Position numbers and translations under genes: made by a program
In this document: positions 33,916 through 42,730 of the stretch, one piece after another
Layout of the letters: the number at the start of each line of letters is the position of its first letter
How positions within the stretch are numbered: position 1 is the first letter of the stretch
Notes under the pieces: model-generated
Seen by the model: only the letters and a program-made list of their open reading frames with translations
Told to the model about the DNA's origin: nothing
Database searches by the model: none
Assembly: GCF_014195535.1 (NCBI RefSeq)
Contig: NZ_JACIBY010000001.1
Location: forward strand, 970,669 to 1,034,668
Length of the DNA: 64,000 nucleotides
Direction: 5' to 3'
Origin: Runella defluvii
GTDB taxonomy: Bacteria; Bacteroidota; Bacteroidia; Cytophagales; Spirosomataceae

Positions 33916-36900
33916 ATGAACCAAAGCTTACTAAAGTTCCGCCAAAGAATAAAGCTAACCGTTGTGTTGGTTTTGTACGTTCAACTCGTGTTTTCCCAAA
34001 ACTTAGTGGTTTGGGAATTATCAGGAGCGACGGGGAGTCAAACAAGTAATACCCCTTCAACCCTTACAACTGGTATCAATTCGGGTCTTTTAAACCGTGG
34101 GGCTGGTATCACAGCCTTTGGATTTTCGGGGTCTATCAATGCCAATGGCTGGTTTAGTTCTACTGCGCCAACCACACTGACCGATGCAATTACCAACAAC
34201 GATTATTACCAATTTAGCCTCACCATTGCAGACGGATATAAAGCAAAACTGACGGGGGTTGGGCTTGTACTTCGCTCATCAAATACGGGGCCAAACAAAG
34301 TCACTTTACGAAGCAGCGTAGATAATTATGGGGCAGATTTGGGAGGTGCGATAGTGACCACCGAACCTCTTTGGGAAACAATTACTTTTGCCAATGCGTT
34401 GACCAATGTTGCGGGTACGATTACTTTTCGGCTATATGGTTACGGTTCGGCGGCTAATGCAGGCTCAAATCCTGGATTAACAGGAACGCTACGAATTGGT
34501 GCAGGGGCAATTGCGGCTGATAATGATTTGATAATCGTAGGAACGGTTGCCCCAACCGTAAGCCTGGCAGCCAGTAGCACTTCGGGAAGTGAAGCGGATA
34601 AAACTGAAATAACCTTGACGGCAACAACCAACTCTAATGTAGCAGGCGACCAAACGGTGGAAGTAGCTGTTTCGGGAACGGGAGTTACAACGGGCGACTA
34701 CACATTGTCGGCAACCAAAATAACGATTCTGAATGGTAAAAACTCAGGAAGTATCACCTTCAAAGTTGTCGATGATTTTATTGCAGAAACTACCGAAATA
34801 GCCACTCTTACCGTCATCAATCCTTCTTCGGGGGTTAGTTTGGGAGAAACCACTTCGCAAATGATTACGATTACTGACAATGATGTTTCAGGTATTATTT
34901 TGACAGAATCGGGAGGTTCTACGAAGGTAAAAGAGGGGGCAGAAACGGATAGCTATACAATAGTGCTCAAAAGTGAACCTATGGCGAATGTTACGATTAA
35001 CATCACTCCTGGAGGACAAACAACTACCAATCCTACAAGCGTTGTTTTTACACCTGCCAACTGGAATATTGCTCAAACAGTGATAGTTACGGCGGTGGAC
35101 GATGTCCTAATTGAAGGTACTCATACGGAAACAATTACCTATACAACTAGCAGTGAAGATGCAAATTATAATGGAATTGTTATGCCAGCAATGACGGTGA
35201 CAATTGCGGACAACGATGAAGCATTTAATTGTCCAACATTGATTGCTTCAAGCAGTACAAATGTAGAAATATGTTCAGGTGACAATTCGACGGATGTTTC
35301 CTTGACTTCCACTCGAAATGATTTGGATGTAAAACTTGTCTATTTTACCTCGGCACAGACAGGTACATCTATGTATTCGGGAGGTACTTCGCTCGGGAGT
35401 TCGTTGACGCCTACGGGGGCAAGTTCGCCCTATCTTCTCAGTTTTAATGACTTGACTTTTCCAGTCAATTCGACGGGGGCTGCTGTTAACTATTACGTGT
35501 ATGCCATTCTTGACGTAACAGATGCCCAGTTGACCGAAATTGCATGCCGACCTTACCTTTCTTTTGAAATAACAATCAAGCCTCTGGTGACAGCTTCGGT
35601 GGTAATTTCATCGGACGACTCAGATAACAGTATCATTGCTGGAACAACTGTAAACTTCACGGCAGTAGCAACCAATGGAGGCGATGCTCCGAGTTTTCAA
35701 TGGAAGAAAAATAACCAAAACGTAGGTACTTCTAGTACTACTTATACGGATGCGCAACTGGCAGATGGTGACGTCATTAGCTGCGTTTTGACGAGCAATG
35801 TTACTTGTGCCGCTTCTACTTCGGCGACCAGTAATGAAATAAGCACGAAAGTGAGCCCTGCTGAGGTGGTGTGTGTGACCCCAACGGCTTTTGAAGTAAC
35901 TGGCGGGGGGAGTTTTTGCGCTGGTGGAGATGGCGTTGAGATAGGGTTAGCTAATTCTGAAACGGGAGTAAAATACCAATTAAAGAAAGGAGATGACAAT
36001 GTAAACGCCCCCATTGAAGGCACGGGAAGTGCAATTTCGTTTGGAAAAATAGCGATTGCTGGAACGTACACCGTTGTCGCAACGCGCACAGTCGGCGGAT
36101 GTTCAGCCACTTTTTCAACCAAAACAGTGAAAATTGAAACAACACCAACTCGTTTTACCGTAAGCGGAGGAGGAAGTTATTGTGCAGGAAATGAGGTAGT
36201 TATTTCATTGAGTAATTCGGAAACAGGTGTTTCGTATTCGTTAGTCAAAGATAATGCGGTGATTTTAAGCTCAAATGTAGCTGGCACGGGCAAAGGAATA
36301 AAGTTTGCAGGAGTGGCGACGAGTGGAATATATACCGTTGAAGCATCATTGGGCAATTGTAACATTGGTATGGAAGGAAGTGCGGCTATCGTGTTCAATG
36401 AGCCCATCAATGCGAGTATTTCGGGAAACAGTGAAGTTTGTAAAAATTCACCGTCACCATCGGTAACTTTTTCAGCGACGGGTGGAACGAGCCCATATAC
36501 TTTTGTTTACTCGCTCAATGGAGAACCAAACCAAACGGCCACAACTTCAACGGTATCAGTCCCAACCAGCACCACAGGGGTATTTACTTATACGTTGGTA
36601 AGTGTGACGGATGCCAATGGTTGCACTGGAACAGTGAGTAATACAACTGCCAAAATTTCGGTGGTGGGTGCCCCTCGCATAACTCTTTCTGTGCAACAAA
36701 CGACTGTTAATGAAGGAACTTCTCACGTTTTTTGTGATACTGATTCGAATCCTGTGAACCTTTTACAGTTTACGGTTTCGGGTTTGTGCGTTTCGGGTTC
36801 GTCTGTTATTTGGCGTGTGCAAGTTGGCAATGGCGCTTGGAGCGATTGGTCAGGCACCTCACCAGCTTCCCAATTGTCTAATAACCAACCTTACCGTTAC

Positions 36901-38640
36901 CAAGCCGCCTGTGATATTAATTGTCCCGCTACGTTTACAAGTCCAATGGAGGTTACAATCAACCAGCGTGCTTCTGTTCCTCAAGCGGTTTCTCTGACGG
37001 CGGATGGTGTCAACGTTGTGGCTGGTGAAACCAAGGAAGTGTGTAGCTCGGCCAGCCAAGGGCTATTATTTCATGTCACTTGTGCGGTTGGAGAGGTGGT
37101 TGTTTACTCAGTTGATGGGGGTGAGTATAGCGCCACAATCCCAGCGGCTTTGATAAACAATCAGTTTCACAATTACCGTGTGCGTTGCCGAAAATCGGAC
37201 GGAACGGCTTCGTGCGTTGAAAGTGAGTCGGGGGTGATGCGCTTAAAATTGGTAGCGATGCCAGCGGCGCCAACTGCGGCACTGTCATCAACCGTAAGCT
37301 GTCAAGCGGGCGCAAATTTTAGTGGACAAGCTTCGTGCGGAAACTTGAAAACGGTATGGTACAATGCCCTCACGGAGGCCGCACTTCCTAACCTTCCTAC
37401 GACGATTCCAGCGGTGACTACTTCGTATTATGCACGCTGCCAGACCGAAAATGGGTGCTTGAGTGGAAAAAGTAACGTCGTAACATTCACCGTAAACCCA
37501 GTTCATATTGCTCCAATCGTAACGGTAAGTCAAGCCTCAGTTTGTATGGGGACTACTGTGACTGTCTCGGCCAATTGTCCCGCTGGCAGTAGTACTTTTT
37601 GGAATACAGGCGTGACATCGCCAAGTTTCGACGTATCGTTTAACAACGTAACAAAGCAGTCTTATTGGGCCAAGTGCATTTTTGAAGGAGGTTGCCAAAG
37701 TTTGGAAAGTGCGCATCAGGACATACGCTGGAATGCTTTTGTGTTGACGCTGATTAATCTAGGCCAAAGTCAGTCGGCAGTAAAGCCAACAAACAACCGC
37801 GATGACTGGAAAAGTAACTTTATTGGCCGAGATGGTGGGGCAGAATTGGAGCAAAGTACGCAGCAAAATCCGACGTTGTATTTTGTCGAAAATACCAATA
37901 AAACCGCGCCTCGTTACTGGACAATCAACGTGGATGCTTGTGGCTTAGGTACAGGTGGCTCATTGACTTTTGATTTGTTGGCAACGCCAGAAATGGGCGT
38001 CATTCGTTCGTACAATACCCATGAAAACAATGCCCCGTACTTTATGTATGCCAACCGCGAAGGCTGGACGGAGCTTTACGGACCCAATCATCCCGCGTAT
38101 GGTTTTTATGAGGACAATGGAAGTGGCGGGAACGTTTATGACGCTGGGCTACCGAAAGGTTTGTACAAATTGAGTGTGCGTTATTGGGACATGAAAGGAT
38201 GGAGAAGCATTTATCCTGCTACCCGTAAGCCACAAGGCAACGTGTTGGCGTATCAAGAATACTGGTTCAGAATTCAGTCCAAAGATGGAGTAGGTGTCGG
38301 AGGAGCGCGGACAGCAGAGAGCAATCAGCAGGTAGCAGTGAGTGAAGGGGCAAAAAGCAAGGGGCAAATGGCAGGGGGTAAGGAGCAAGCATTTGCTACA
38401 GTTCTCCCCAATCCAGTTACAAATATCCTCCGTCTTCAGGTGCAAGACCGCAAGGGGCAGTCGGTGCAAACAACACTGACCGACGTTTCGGGCCGTGAAA
38501 TTTTGAGTCGTCAATTTGTGCCCGATACCAATAATCACCGTGAAGAAATGGCTACTGAAGGACTTGAGTCAGGAGTTTATTTCTTAAAAGTTGTTGCCAA
38601 CAATCAACAAACTACCCTGAAAGTGGTGAAGATGCCGTAA
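33916..38640 (+). CDS. Large T9SS-exported surface protein with Calx-beta and Ig-like repeats
   Basis: This 1574-residue protein has a signal peptide (to about residue 27, VFS-Q). Residues 30-210 are a beta-rich domain. Two Calx-beta units follow (about 213-325 and 327-440), each ending ITDND/IADNDE. Then come many Ig-like units built around CTP...GGGSFCAGG-type starts (about 445-1270). A further domain carries conserved acidic and aromatic residues (about 1290-1460), and a Gly/Gln/Ala-rich linker comes last before the type A sorting domain (LPNPVTNILRL...GVYFLKVVANN...VVKMP). The sorting domain directs export and surface attachment by the type IX system. It may serve as an adhesin. The linker is encoded by heptameric repeats at 38310-38390. 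A strong hairpin terminator follows. Confidence 0.88.
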   Translation: MNQSLLKFRQRIKLTVVLVLYVQLVFSQNLVVWELSGATGSQTSNTPSTLTTGINSGLLNRGAGITAFGFSGSINANGWFSSTAPTTLTDAITNNDYYQFSLTIADGYKAKLTGVGLVLRSSNTGPNKVTLRSSVDNYGADLGGAIVTTEPLWETITFANALTNVAGTITFRLYGYGSAANAGSNPGLTGTLRIGAGAIAADNDLIIVGTVAPTVSLAASSTSGSEADKTEITLTATTNSNVAGDQTVEVAVSGTGVTTGDYTLSATKITILNGKNSGSITFKVVDDFIAETTEIATLTVINPSSGVSLGETTSQMITITDNDVSGIILTESGGSTKVKEGAETDSYTIVLKSEPMANVTINITPGGQTTTNPTSVVFTPANWNIAQTVIVTAVDDVLIEGTHTETITYTTSSEDANYNGIVMPAMTVTIADNDEAFNCPTLIASSSTNVEICSGDNSTDVSLTSTRNDLDVKLVYFTSAQTGTSMYSGGTSLGSSLTPTGASSPYLLSFNDLTFPVNSTGAAVNYYVYAILDVTDAQLTEIACRPYLSFEITIKPLVTASVVISSDDSDNSIIAGTTVNFTAVATNGGDAPSFQWKKNNQNVGTSSTTYTDAQLADGDVISCVLTSNVTCAASTSATSNEISTKVSPAEVVCVTPTAFEVTGGGSFCAGGDGVEIGLANSETGVKYQLKKGDDNVNAPIEGTGSAISFGKIAIAGTYTVVATRTVGGCSATFSTKTVKIETTPTRFTVSGGGSYCAGNEVVISLSNSETGVSYSLVKDNAVILSSNVAGTGKGIKFAGVATSGIYTVEASLGNCNIGMEGSAAIVFNEPINASISGNSEVCKNSPSPSVTFSATGGTSPYTFVYSLNGEPNQTATTSTVSVPTSTTGVFTYTLVSVTDANGCTGTVSNTTAKISVVGAPRITLSVQQTTVNEGTSHVFCDTDSNPVNLLQFTVSGLCVSGSSVIWRVQVGNGAWSDWSGTSPASQLSNNQPYRYQAACDINCPATFTSPMEVTINQRASVPQAVSLTADGVNVVAGETKEVCSSASQGLLFHVTCAVGEVVVYSVDGGEYSATIPAALINNQFHNYRVRCRKSDGTASCVESESGVMRLKLVAMPAAPTAALSSTVSCQAGANFSGQASCGNLKTVWYNALTEAALPNLPTTIPAVTTSYYARCQTENGCLSGKSNVVTFTVNPVHIAPIVTVSQASVCMGTTVTVSANCPAGSSTFWNTGVTSPSFDVSFNNVTKQSYWAKCIFEGGCQSLESAHQDIRWNAFVLTLINLGQSQSAVKPTNNRDDWKSNFIGRDGGAELEQSTQQNPTLYFVENTNKTAPRYWTINVDACGLGTGGSLTFDLLATPEMGVIRSYNTHENNAPYFMYANREGWTELYGPNHPAYGFYEDNGSGGNVYDAGLPKGLYKLSVRYWDMKGWRSIYPATRKPQGNVLAYQEYWFRIQSKDGVGVGGARTAESNQQVAVSEGAKSKGQMAGGKEQAFATVLPNPVTNILRLQVQDRKGQSVQTTLTDVSGREILSRQFVPDTNNHREEMATEGLESGVYFLKVVANNQQTTLKVVKMP
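38310..38390 (+). repeat. In-frame heptameric repeat encoding the sorting-domain linker
   Basis: The DNA reads in 7-base steps: GACAGCA, GAGAGCA, ATCAGCA, GGTAGCA, later AAGGGGC, AAAAAGC, AAGGGGC, AAATGGC. The heptameric style is that of intergenic repeats at 14997 and 28752, but with different letters. It encodes the disordered linker just before the T9SS sorting domain. Confidence 0.6.
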
Positions 38641-38668
38641 AAGAGTTGGATTTTACCAAAATGAATTA

Positions 38669-38694
38669 ACAAGGCCCGCTACGGCGGGTCTTGT
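38669..38694. terminator. Strong bidirectional hairpin terminator
   Basis: Stem ACAAGGCCCGC/GCGGGTCTTGT (11 pairs, one G-U) encloses a TACG tetraloop. It lies between the convergent T9SS protein gene (stop 38640) and the response regulator (stop 38697), and could serve both strands. Confidence 0.8.
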
Positions 38695-38696
38695 TG

Positions 38697-39371
38697 TTAT
38701 AAAAGCTCGGTTGGGTCAATGAGCCTGTGTTTGATGGCAAAAAGAACCAAACCCGCTGAGTTACGAGCGCCCGTTTTTTCGAGCAAATTGTTGCGATGCC
38801 CATCGACAGTACGAACGCTAATAAAAAGTTGGTCGGCAATTTCTTGGGCAGTTCGTTGTTTACAAATGAGGCTAAGTACTTCCATTTCCCGTGACGTGAG
38901 GGTAGAAGGGATGTTATCGGTGAGCGTAATTTTTTGACGCTTATTCGTCAGCCGATTTTTCATGGCGTTCAGAAACGCCTCGTTGAAGTAAAAATCTTTG
39001 TCAATAACTGTCCGAATGGCTCGTTCTACTTCTTCAGGCTCAACGTTTTTGAAAAGATAGGCATTTACCCCCAGTTCCATCAAATGAGTTACAAAACGGT
39101 CTTCGCCATAGACCGAAAGTATAATTATTTTGATAGAAGGATAGTGTACGTGGAGGAGCTTGGTGGTTTCAATTCCATTCAACTCAGGCATCGACAAATC
39201 AAGCAAGACCACGTCGGGAATGGGTTCAAAATTTTGAAGCGAATCAAGTAGAATACGGCCGTTATCAGCCTCTAACACAATCGAAATATTCTCAAAAGTA
39301 TTGATAATTGACGCCATTCCGCGCCGAAAAAGTACTTGGTCGTCGGTAATGGCTACGCGGATGTTTGCCAT
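38697..39371 (-). CDS. NarL/LuxR-family response regulator
   Basis: This 224-residue DNA-binding response regulator has a receiver domain (acidic pair in ITDDQ, phosphoacceptor Asp in VVLLDLSMPELNG near residue 58, conserved Lys in AYLFKNVEPEE). A linker leads to a LuxR-type helix-turn-helix (LTSREMEVLSLICKQRTAQEIADQLFISVRTVDGHRNNLLEK). The last fits a typical NarL-type transcription factor. It lies 4 bases past the sensor kinase at 39376-40176, forming a two-component pair. The target genes are not known; the nearby repeat array at 41401-41475 is a conceivable target. Confidence 0.9.
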   Translation of the reverse strand: MANIRVAITDDQVLFRRGMASIINTFENISIVLEADNGRILLDSLQNFEPIPDVVLLDLSMPELNGIETTKLLHVHYPSIKIIILSVYGEDRFVTHLMELGVNAYLFKNVEPEEVERAIRTVIDKDFYFNEAFLNAMKNRLTNKRQKITLTDNIPSTLTSREMEVLSLICKQRTAQEIADQLFISVRTVDGHRNNLLEKTGARNSAGLVLFAIKHRLIDPTELL

Positions 39372-39375
39372 AGAA

Positions 39376-40176
39376 TTAGTATGCGGAAAGAGGAACGTTA
39401 ACGGTCACTTTGGTCCCTTGATTGGGTTGGGTAATAAACTGCAATGTACCATCAAACATACGGGCACGAGTTTCGATATTTTTAAGACCTAAGCTTTTTT
39501 TGCGATAAGCCTCGTCAAAATCAAAACCGCGCCCGTTGTCGATGTAAAGTAGGGTAAGTTGGGTGTTTTGCTTTTGAACTGTAATCTGAATTTGAGTTGC
39601 TTGTGCGTATTTAATGGTATTATTGAGCAATTCTTGCACAAGTCGGTACAACATCAAGTTGAGCGAAACGCTGGCTTCGGGAATGTCCTCAATTTGCCAG
39701 TCGATGTCGGCCTCAGTCAGTTCAAGCGATTTTTCGCACAACCCTTCGATGGCATAACTCAATCCAAACTCTTCTAATCCGCTGGGGAGTAGGTCGTTAG
39801 AGATACGTCGAACGCTATCAATGGTTGCGTCAATCAGTTCTTTGTATTTTTTGGTTAAGGAAACGATTTCGGGCGAAATTTTTGACTCAGCAGGCATTTG
39901 GCCTACCAACAAGCGCATGGCCGAGAGTGCAGCCCCAATTTCGTCGTGCAAATCACGGGCAAGCCGTTTTCGCTCCGACTCAATCCCCTCCAACGTACTG
40001 TTGATGAGTTCTTGTTGGTATTTAAGTTCCATTTTTCTATAGTTTAATTCTTGACGAAATAGACGGCGTTGGTAAAGTACAATAAACCCTACCACGCAAC
40101 CTACCAGTAAAATCATCACAAACGACCCACCGAAAATAGCAAGGTATAAATCTACTTCTGATGAGGACTGTTCCAT
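39376..40176 (-). CDS. Sensor histidine kinase (HisKA_3 type)
   Basis: This protein of about 266 residues has one N-terminal membrane segment (about 9-33), then a coiled dimerisation helix, the HisKA_3 H-box LARDLHDEIGAALSAMRLL with the phospho-acceptor His, and an HATPase domain with ELLNNTIKYAQA (N box) and DNGRGFD (G box). There is almost no periplasmic domain, so the signal must come through the membrane or a partner. The preceding gene (40152-40802), a multi-membrane protein overlapping the start by 25 bases, could be that partner. I start at 40176 (MEQSSSE); the longer frame to 40233 runs inside that neighbour. Confidence 0.87.
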   Translation of the reverse strand: MEQSSSEVDLYLAIFGGSFVMILLVGCVVGFIVLYQRRLFRQELNYRKMELKYQQELINSTLEGIESERKRLARDLHDEIGAALSAMRLLVGQMPAESKISPEIVSLTKKYKELIDATIDSVRRISNDLLPSGLEEFGLSYAIEGLCEKSLELTEADIDWQIEDIPEASVSLNLMLYRLVQELLNNTIKYAQATQIQITVQKQNTQLTLLYIDNGRGFDFDEAYRKKSLGLKNIETRARMFDGTLQFITQPNQGTKVTVNVPLSAY

Positions 40177-40802
40177 AAACCTATTCCAATTAAGATGTAC
40201 AAAAGGGCTATCAGGCACGAATGTAACCCCCACGACATGTAATTGAAAGCTTTATTTTCTTTTAAAATGACGTTGCTTAGGATAAACAAAACGAGGTTGC
40301 CCGCAAAGTAGAGCAAGAAACCCGTGTTTATCCAAAAAATGGGTTGTTGAGTAGGGTTTTTAGAACTAAGTTCAATCAATAGTTTGTAAAAACATAAAAG
40401 CGAAAAAATAATCACCAAAAGGGCTTCTAATCCCCGAGAATAGGTGTTGAACTCCGTGATTTTTTGAATAAACAAGGAGTTCAACACAGCAAATCCCGTA
40501 AAGAAAACCATCAAACTAGGCACTAAACGACGACTATAGAAATAGCCAAAAAAGCTAAAATAAAATAACGCAATGAGGTTAAATTCTAACACAGTATATA
40601 AATGAAGTATGGGTAAATTGGTGCCAAATACTTCACTAAACCACGTGGCAGTTAACTCCGTTAAAAGTCCAAGACCTAGAAATGCAATGACGTACGTACG
40701 TTCTTTCTTAATAAATCTATATCGGTAAAGTGCAATTCCGATTGGAAATATCAAGAAGTAAATCGTATGATAGAGCATCCATGTCAAGAAATCTTGTATC
40801 AT
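40152..40802 (-). CDS. Seven-segment membrane protein linked to the sensor kinase
   Basis: This 216-residue, very hydrophobic protein has about seven membrane segments and few charged loops. The stop overlaps the kinase start by 25 bases, so the two are translationally coupled. The layout resembles the membrane part of 7TM-type sensor kinases but without an extracellular domain. I recognise no enzymatic motif. It probably serves as the membrane input module for the kinase, given here as a separate chain (inference). It is preceded by the unknown gene at 40821 by 18 bases. Confidence 0.65.
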   Translation of the reverse strand: MIQDFLTWMLYHTIYFLIFPIGIALYRYRFIKKERTYVIAFLGLGLLTELTATWFSEVFGTNLPILHLYTVLEFNLIALFYFSFFGYFYSRRLVPSLMVFFTGFAVLNSLFIQKITEFNTYSRGLEALLVIIFSLLCFYKLLIELSSKNPTQQPIFWINTGFLLYFAGNLVLFILSNVILKENKAFNYMSWGLHSCLIALLYILIGIGLWNSPHQK

Positions 40803-40820
40803 TTATTTTATAGCTAATTT

Positions 40821-41312
40821 TTAATCGCAAGATGAGCCGTCAGGAGCTGGTATAAAAAGAGGGCTTTTGGGGTCGCAAATAGGCGGACAAGGGCGACTCA
40901 CATCGAAAACTTGGTAATCACCTCGAACTTCTTTCCCTGTAGCTATATCATAGACTGTTTGCTCTCCAATCAAATCAATGATGACATCTTTGTCATCGCC
41001 GTCATAATCTTTAATGGTTGTCCCTTTTACCGCTGCACTTGCAATGATAATACAAGGTTCATACCCAAGTTTTGTGTCAGGGTTTGGTTTAAGTCCAATA
41101 TAGATACGGGCATATTCGGTGTCAGGTTGAGCAAGGGCTTCAACAAAATCGGCACGGCGAACTACAAATGCGCGTATGTCTGAAGGTTTAAAATCAGGGT
41201 CATTGGCAGGGTTGGCATTGATCCAGTTTGATACCCACGACTGGGCGTCGGCTAGGGGTACTGCTACTGATTGCCATTCGTTTTCTTGGTCTTTGGTTAC
41301 GTGCGTACTCAT
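40821..41312 (-). CDS. Hypothetical soluble protein
   Basis: This 163-residue protein has no signal peptide. It is acidic, with conserved-looking segments PSDIRAFVVRRADF and YARIYIGLKP, and a C-terminal Pro/Cys-rich tail (RPCPPICDPKS...SSCD). The three Cys residues in the tail could bind metal or form disulfides. I do not recognise the family. It heads the run of the membrane protein, kinase and regulator on the minus strand, and lies divergent from the DHIRG operon, sharing the 310-base intergenic region with repeat arrays. Function unknown. Confidence 0.65.
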   Translation of the reverse strand: MSTHVTKDQENEWQSVAVPLADAQSWVSNWINANPANDPDFKPSDIRAFVVRRADFVEALAQPDTEYARIYIGLKPNPDTKLGYEPCIIIASAAVKGTTIKDYDGDDKDVIIDLIGEQTVYDIATGKEVRGDYQVFDVSRPCPPICDPKSPLFIPAPDGSSCD

Positions 41313-41400
41313 GAGTCTTTTTTTAAGTTGAGGGATGATTGATTGAAAAATCTAAATATAAAGAAAACGTACAAATCTAGGGGCTTCCCCAGCTAGAATT

Positions 41401-41490
41401 ATAGGTAAAAATGCCTGTTTTTGGTATATAGGTAAAATTACGGGGTTGGTATAGGTTAAAATGCCCGTTTTGAAAAAAGGGTATTTTAAC
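41401..41490. promoter_or_regulatory. Three direct repeats and an inverted repeat in a divergent promoter region
   Basis: ATAGGTAAAAATGCCTG (41401), ATAGGTAAAATTACGGG (41428) and ATAGGTTAAAATGCCCG (41451) are degenerate copies with offsets 27 and 23. The last is also the left arm of an inverted repeat: GTTAAAATGCCC (41455-41466) with GGGTATTTTAAC (41479-41490), one mismatch. They lie in the gap between divergent genes starting at 41312 and 41624, and look like a multi-site binding region. The rest of this gap shows nothing recognisable. Confidence 0.5.
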
Positions 41491-41623
41491 GGATACGGAG
41501 GCGGTAGATGTTTTTCAATTTTGTATCGGCTTAAACAACTAAGTCATGGTTAATTGCTCAACATAATTTTACCCAACGTTATGAAAAACTCTTCAAAATT
41601 TTAAACTATTAACTTTTCACGTT

Positions 41624-42157
41624 ATGAACTACACATTTAACAAGACCACTTTTCGGTCGTTTTATCCTGATTGCGAAGAAACCAATGACGGTACCGCAAT
41701 TGAGTACAAAGTGGAAGACTCAAACTATCGGGTTTATTATCCAACCAATGTCGTTAAAACATCAACGACGATGCAAATGACGGTTCAGCTTGACCATATC
41801 AGGGGAGGGGCAACCGATGACCACGTGATACTTGTTCTCAATTATGACGATAAAGCCCATTTATCGAGCGTAAGTTATACGTGGGAAGCTGGAAATGACG
41901 GGTACCAAATTCCAGAAACACTCATCAAGGCCGTCGATATTGCCTTTGACGTAGCGGGTTTACTGGGTGCTTTTGAAACAGCAGGAATTTCGGAAGAAGT
42001 AGCCGAAGGAACAAAAGAAGTATTCGACGTATGTTGCAAAGCGTACAACGATATTTCCAAAATTGTGGTGAAATGGAGTGACAACGGAGGACGTATGTAC
42101 TTCATCCCTGTGGTTTGTCACAGTATCATTCGCCTCACTAATTCGGTATCTGTTTAA
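41624..42157 (+). CDS. DHIRG-motif protein 1, unknown function
   Basis: This 177-residue protein has no signal peptide. The first 85 residues look like a small beta-sandwich and contain VQLDHIRGGATDDHVILVL (about 53-71). The next part is helical (about 95-140), with paired Cys in DVCCKAYND. It ends SVSV. The gene at 42181 encodes a protein with the same IDHIRG...DDHLIL segment and the same AVSV end, so the two are diverged paralogues. I recognise no named family. It is the first gene of a three-gene unit with a PI-PLC-like protein. The absence of an export signal makes a cytoplasmic role or non-classical release possible. Confidence 0.65.
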   Translation: MNYTFNKTTFRSFYPDCEETNDGTAIEYKVEDSNYRVYYPTNVVKTSTTMQMTVQLDHIRGGATDDHVILVLNYDDKAHLSSVSYTWEAGNDGYQIPETLIKAVDIAFDVAGLLGAFETAGISEEVAEGTKEVFDVCCKAYNDISKIVVKWSDNGGRMYFIPVVCHSIIRLTNSVSV

Positions 42158-42180
42158 TTCACCCTTAACTTCCTATTGTC

Positions 42181-42693
42181 ATGAACTTCAACTATGATAC
42201 TTTTAGCTCGACTTTAGATACCTACGATGACGTAGATGTAAAACATAGCAGCACAAACCATGGCTGGTTTTACAAAGATTCAAAAGATGATTCTGATTTT
42301 AACTTGGTGGTAGAATACTCGTACGACGATGATCACAACTACCGTACGTGGCGCCAAGAATTGACCAAGATGGAAGGCAATTCTGGTCTGTTGGTTTCTA
42401 CCAAAATCGACCATATTCGCGGAGATAACCAAGACGACCATTTGATCTTGATGGCCTGCTACAACGCCGTTGGAGTGATTTGTTATGCTCAGGCGTTTGT
42501 GCAAATGAAAAACGAAGACCCCATTCAAACCGATATTATCACAACAGGTGACATTCCTGATCAAATTCACGACCAAATACAGGCGCACATCAAAGACGAT
42601 TATGGTATTAATGGAAGTACCGATGGTCGCAAAAAAATTCCACACATAGCCAAAGTGAATCTTTACAGCATGGCGGCAGCAGTTAGTGTTTAA
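42181..42693 (+). CDS. DHIRG-motif protein 2, unknown function
   Basis: This 170-residue paralogue of the preceding protein is acidic, with an N-terminal Asp/Ser-rich beta part. TKIDHIRGDNQDDHLILMA (about 76-94) aligns with the motif of protein 1. The C-terminal third contains a helical segment with Asp/His/Gln (IPDQIHDQIQAHIKDDYG). It ends AVSV. The 23-base gap to gene 1, and the spacing of 37 bases to the PI-PLC gene, indicate an operon. The conserved DHIRG-(5)-DDH segment, rich in Asp and His, may bind metal or ligand, but this is inference. Confidence 0.65.
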   Translation: MNFNYDTFSSTLDTYDDVDVKHSSTNHGWFYKDSKDDSDFNLVVEYSYDDDHNYRTWRQELTKMEGNSGLLVSTKIDHIRGDNQDDHLILMACYNAVGVICYAQAFVQMKNEDPIQTDIITTGDIPDQIHDQIQAHIKDDYGINGSTDGRKKIPHIAKVNLYSMAAAVSV

Positions 42694-42730
42694 TTATCAA
42701 TTGGTTTCATTTTTATCTTTACTCAACGTT

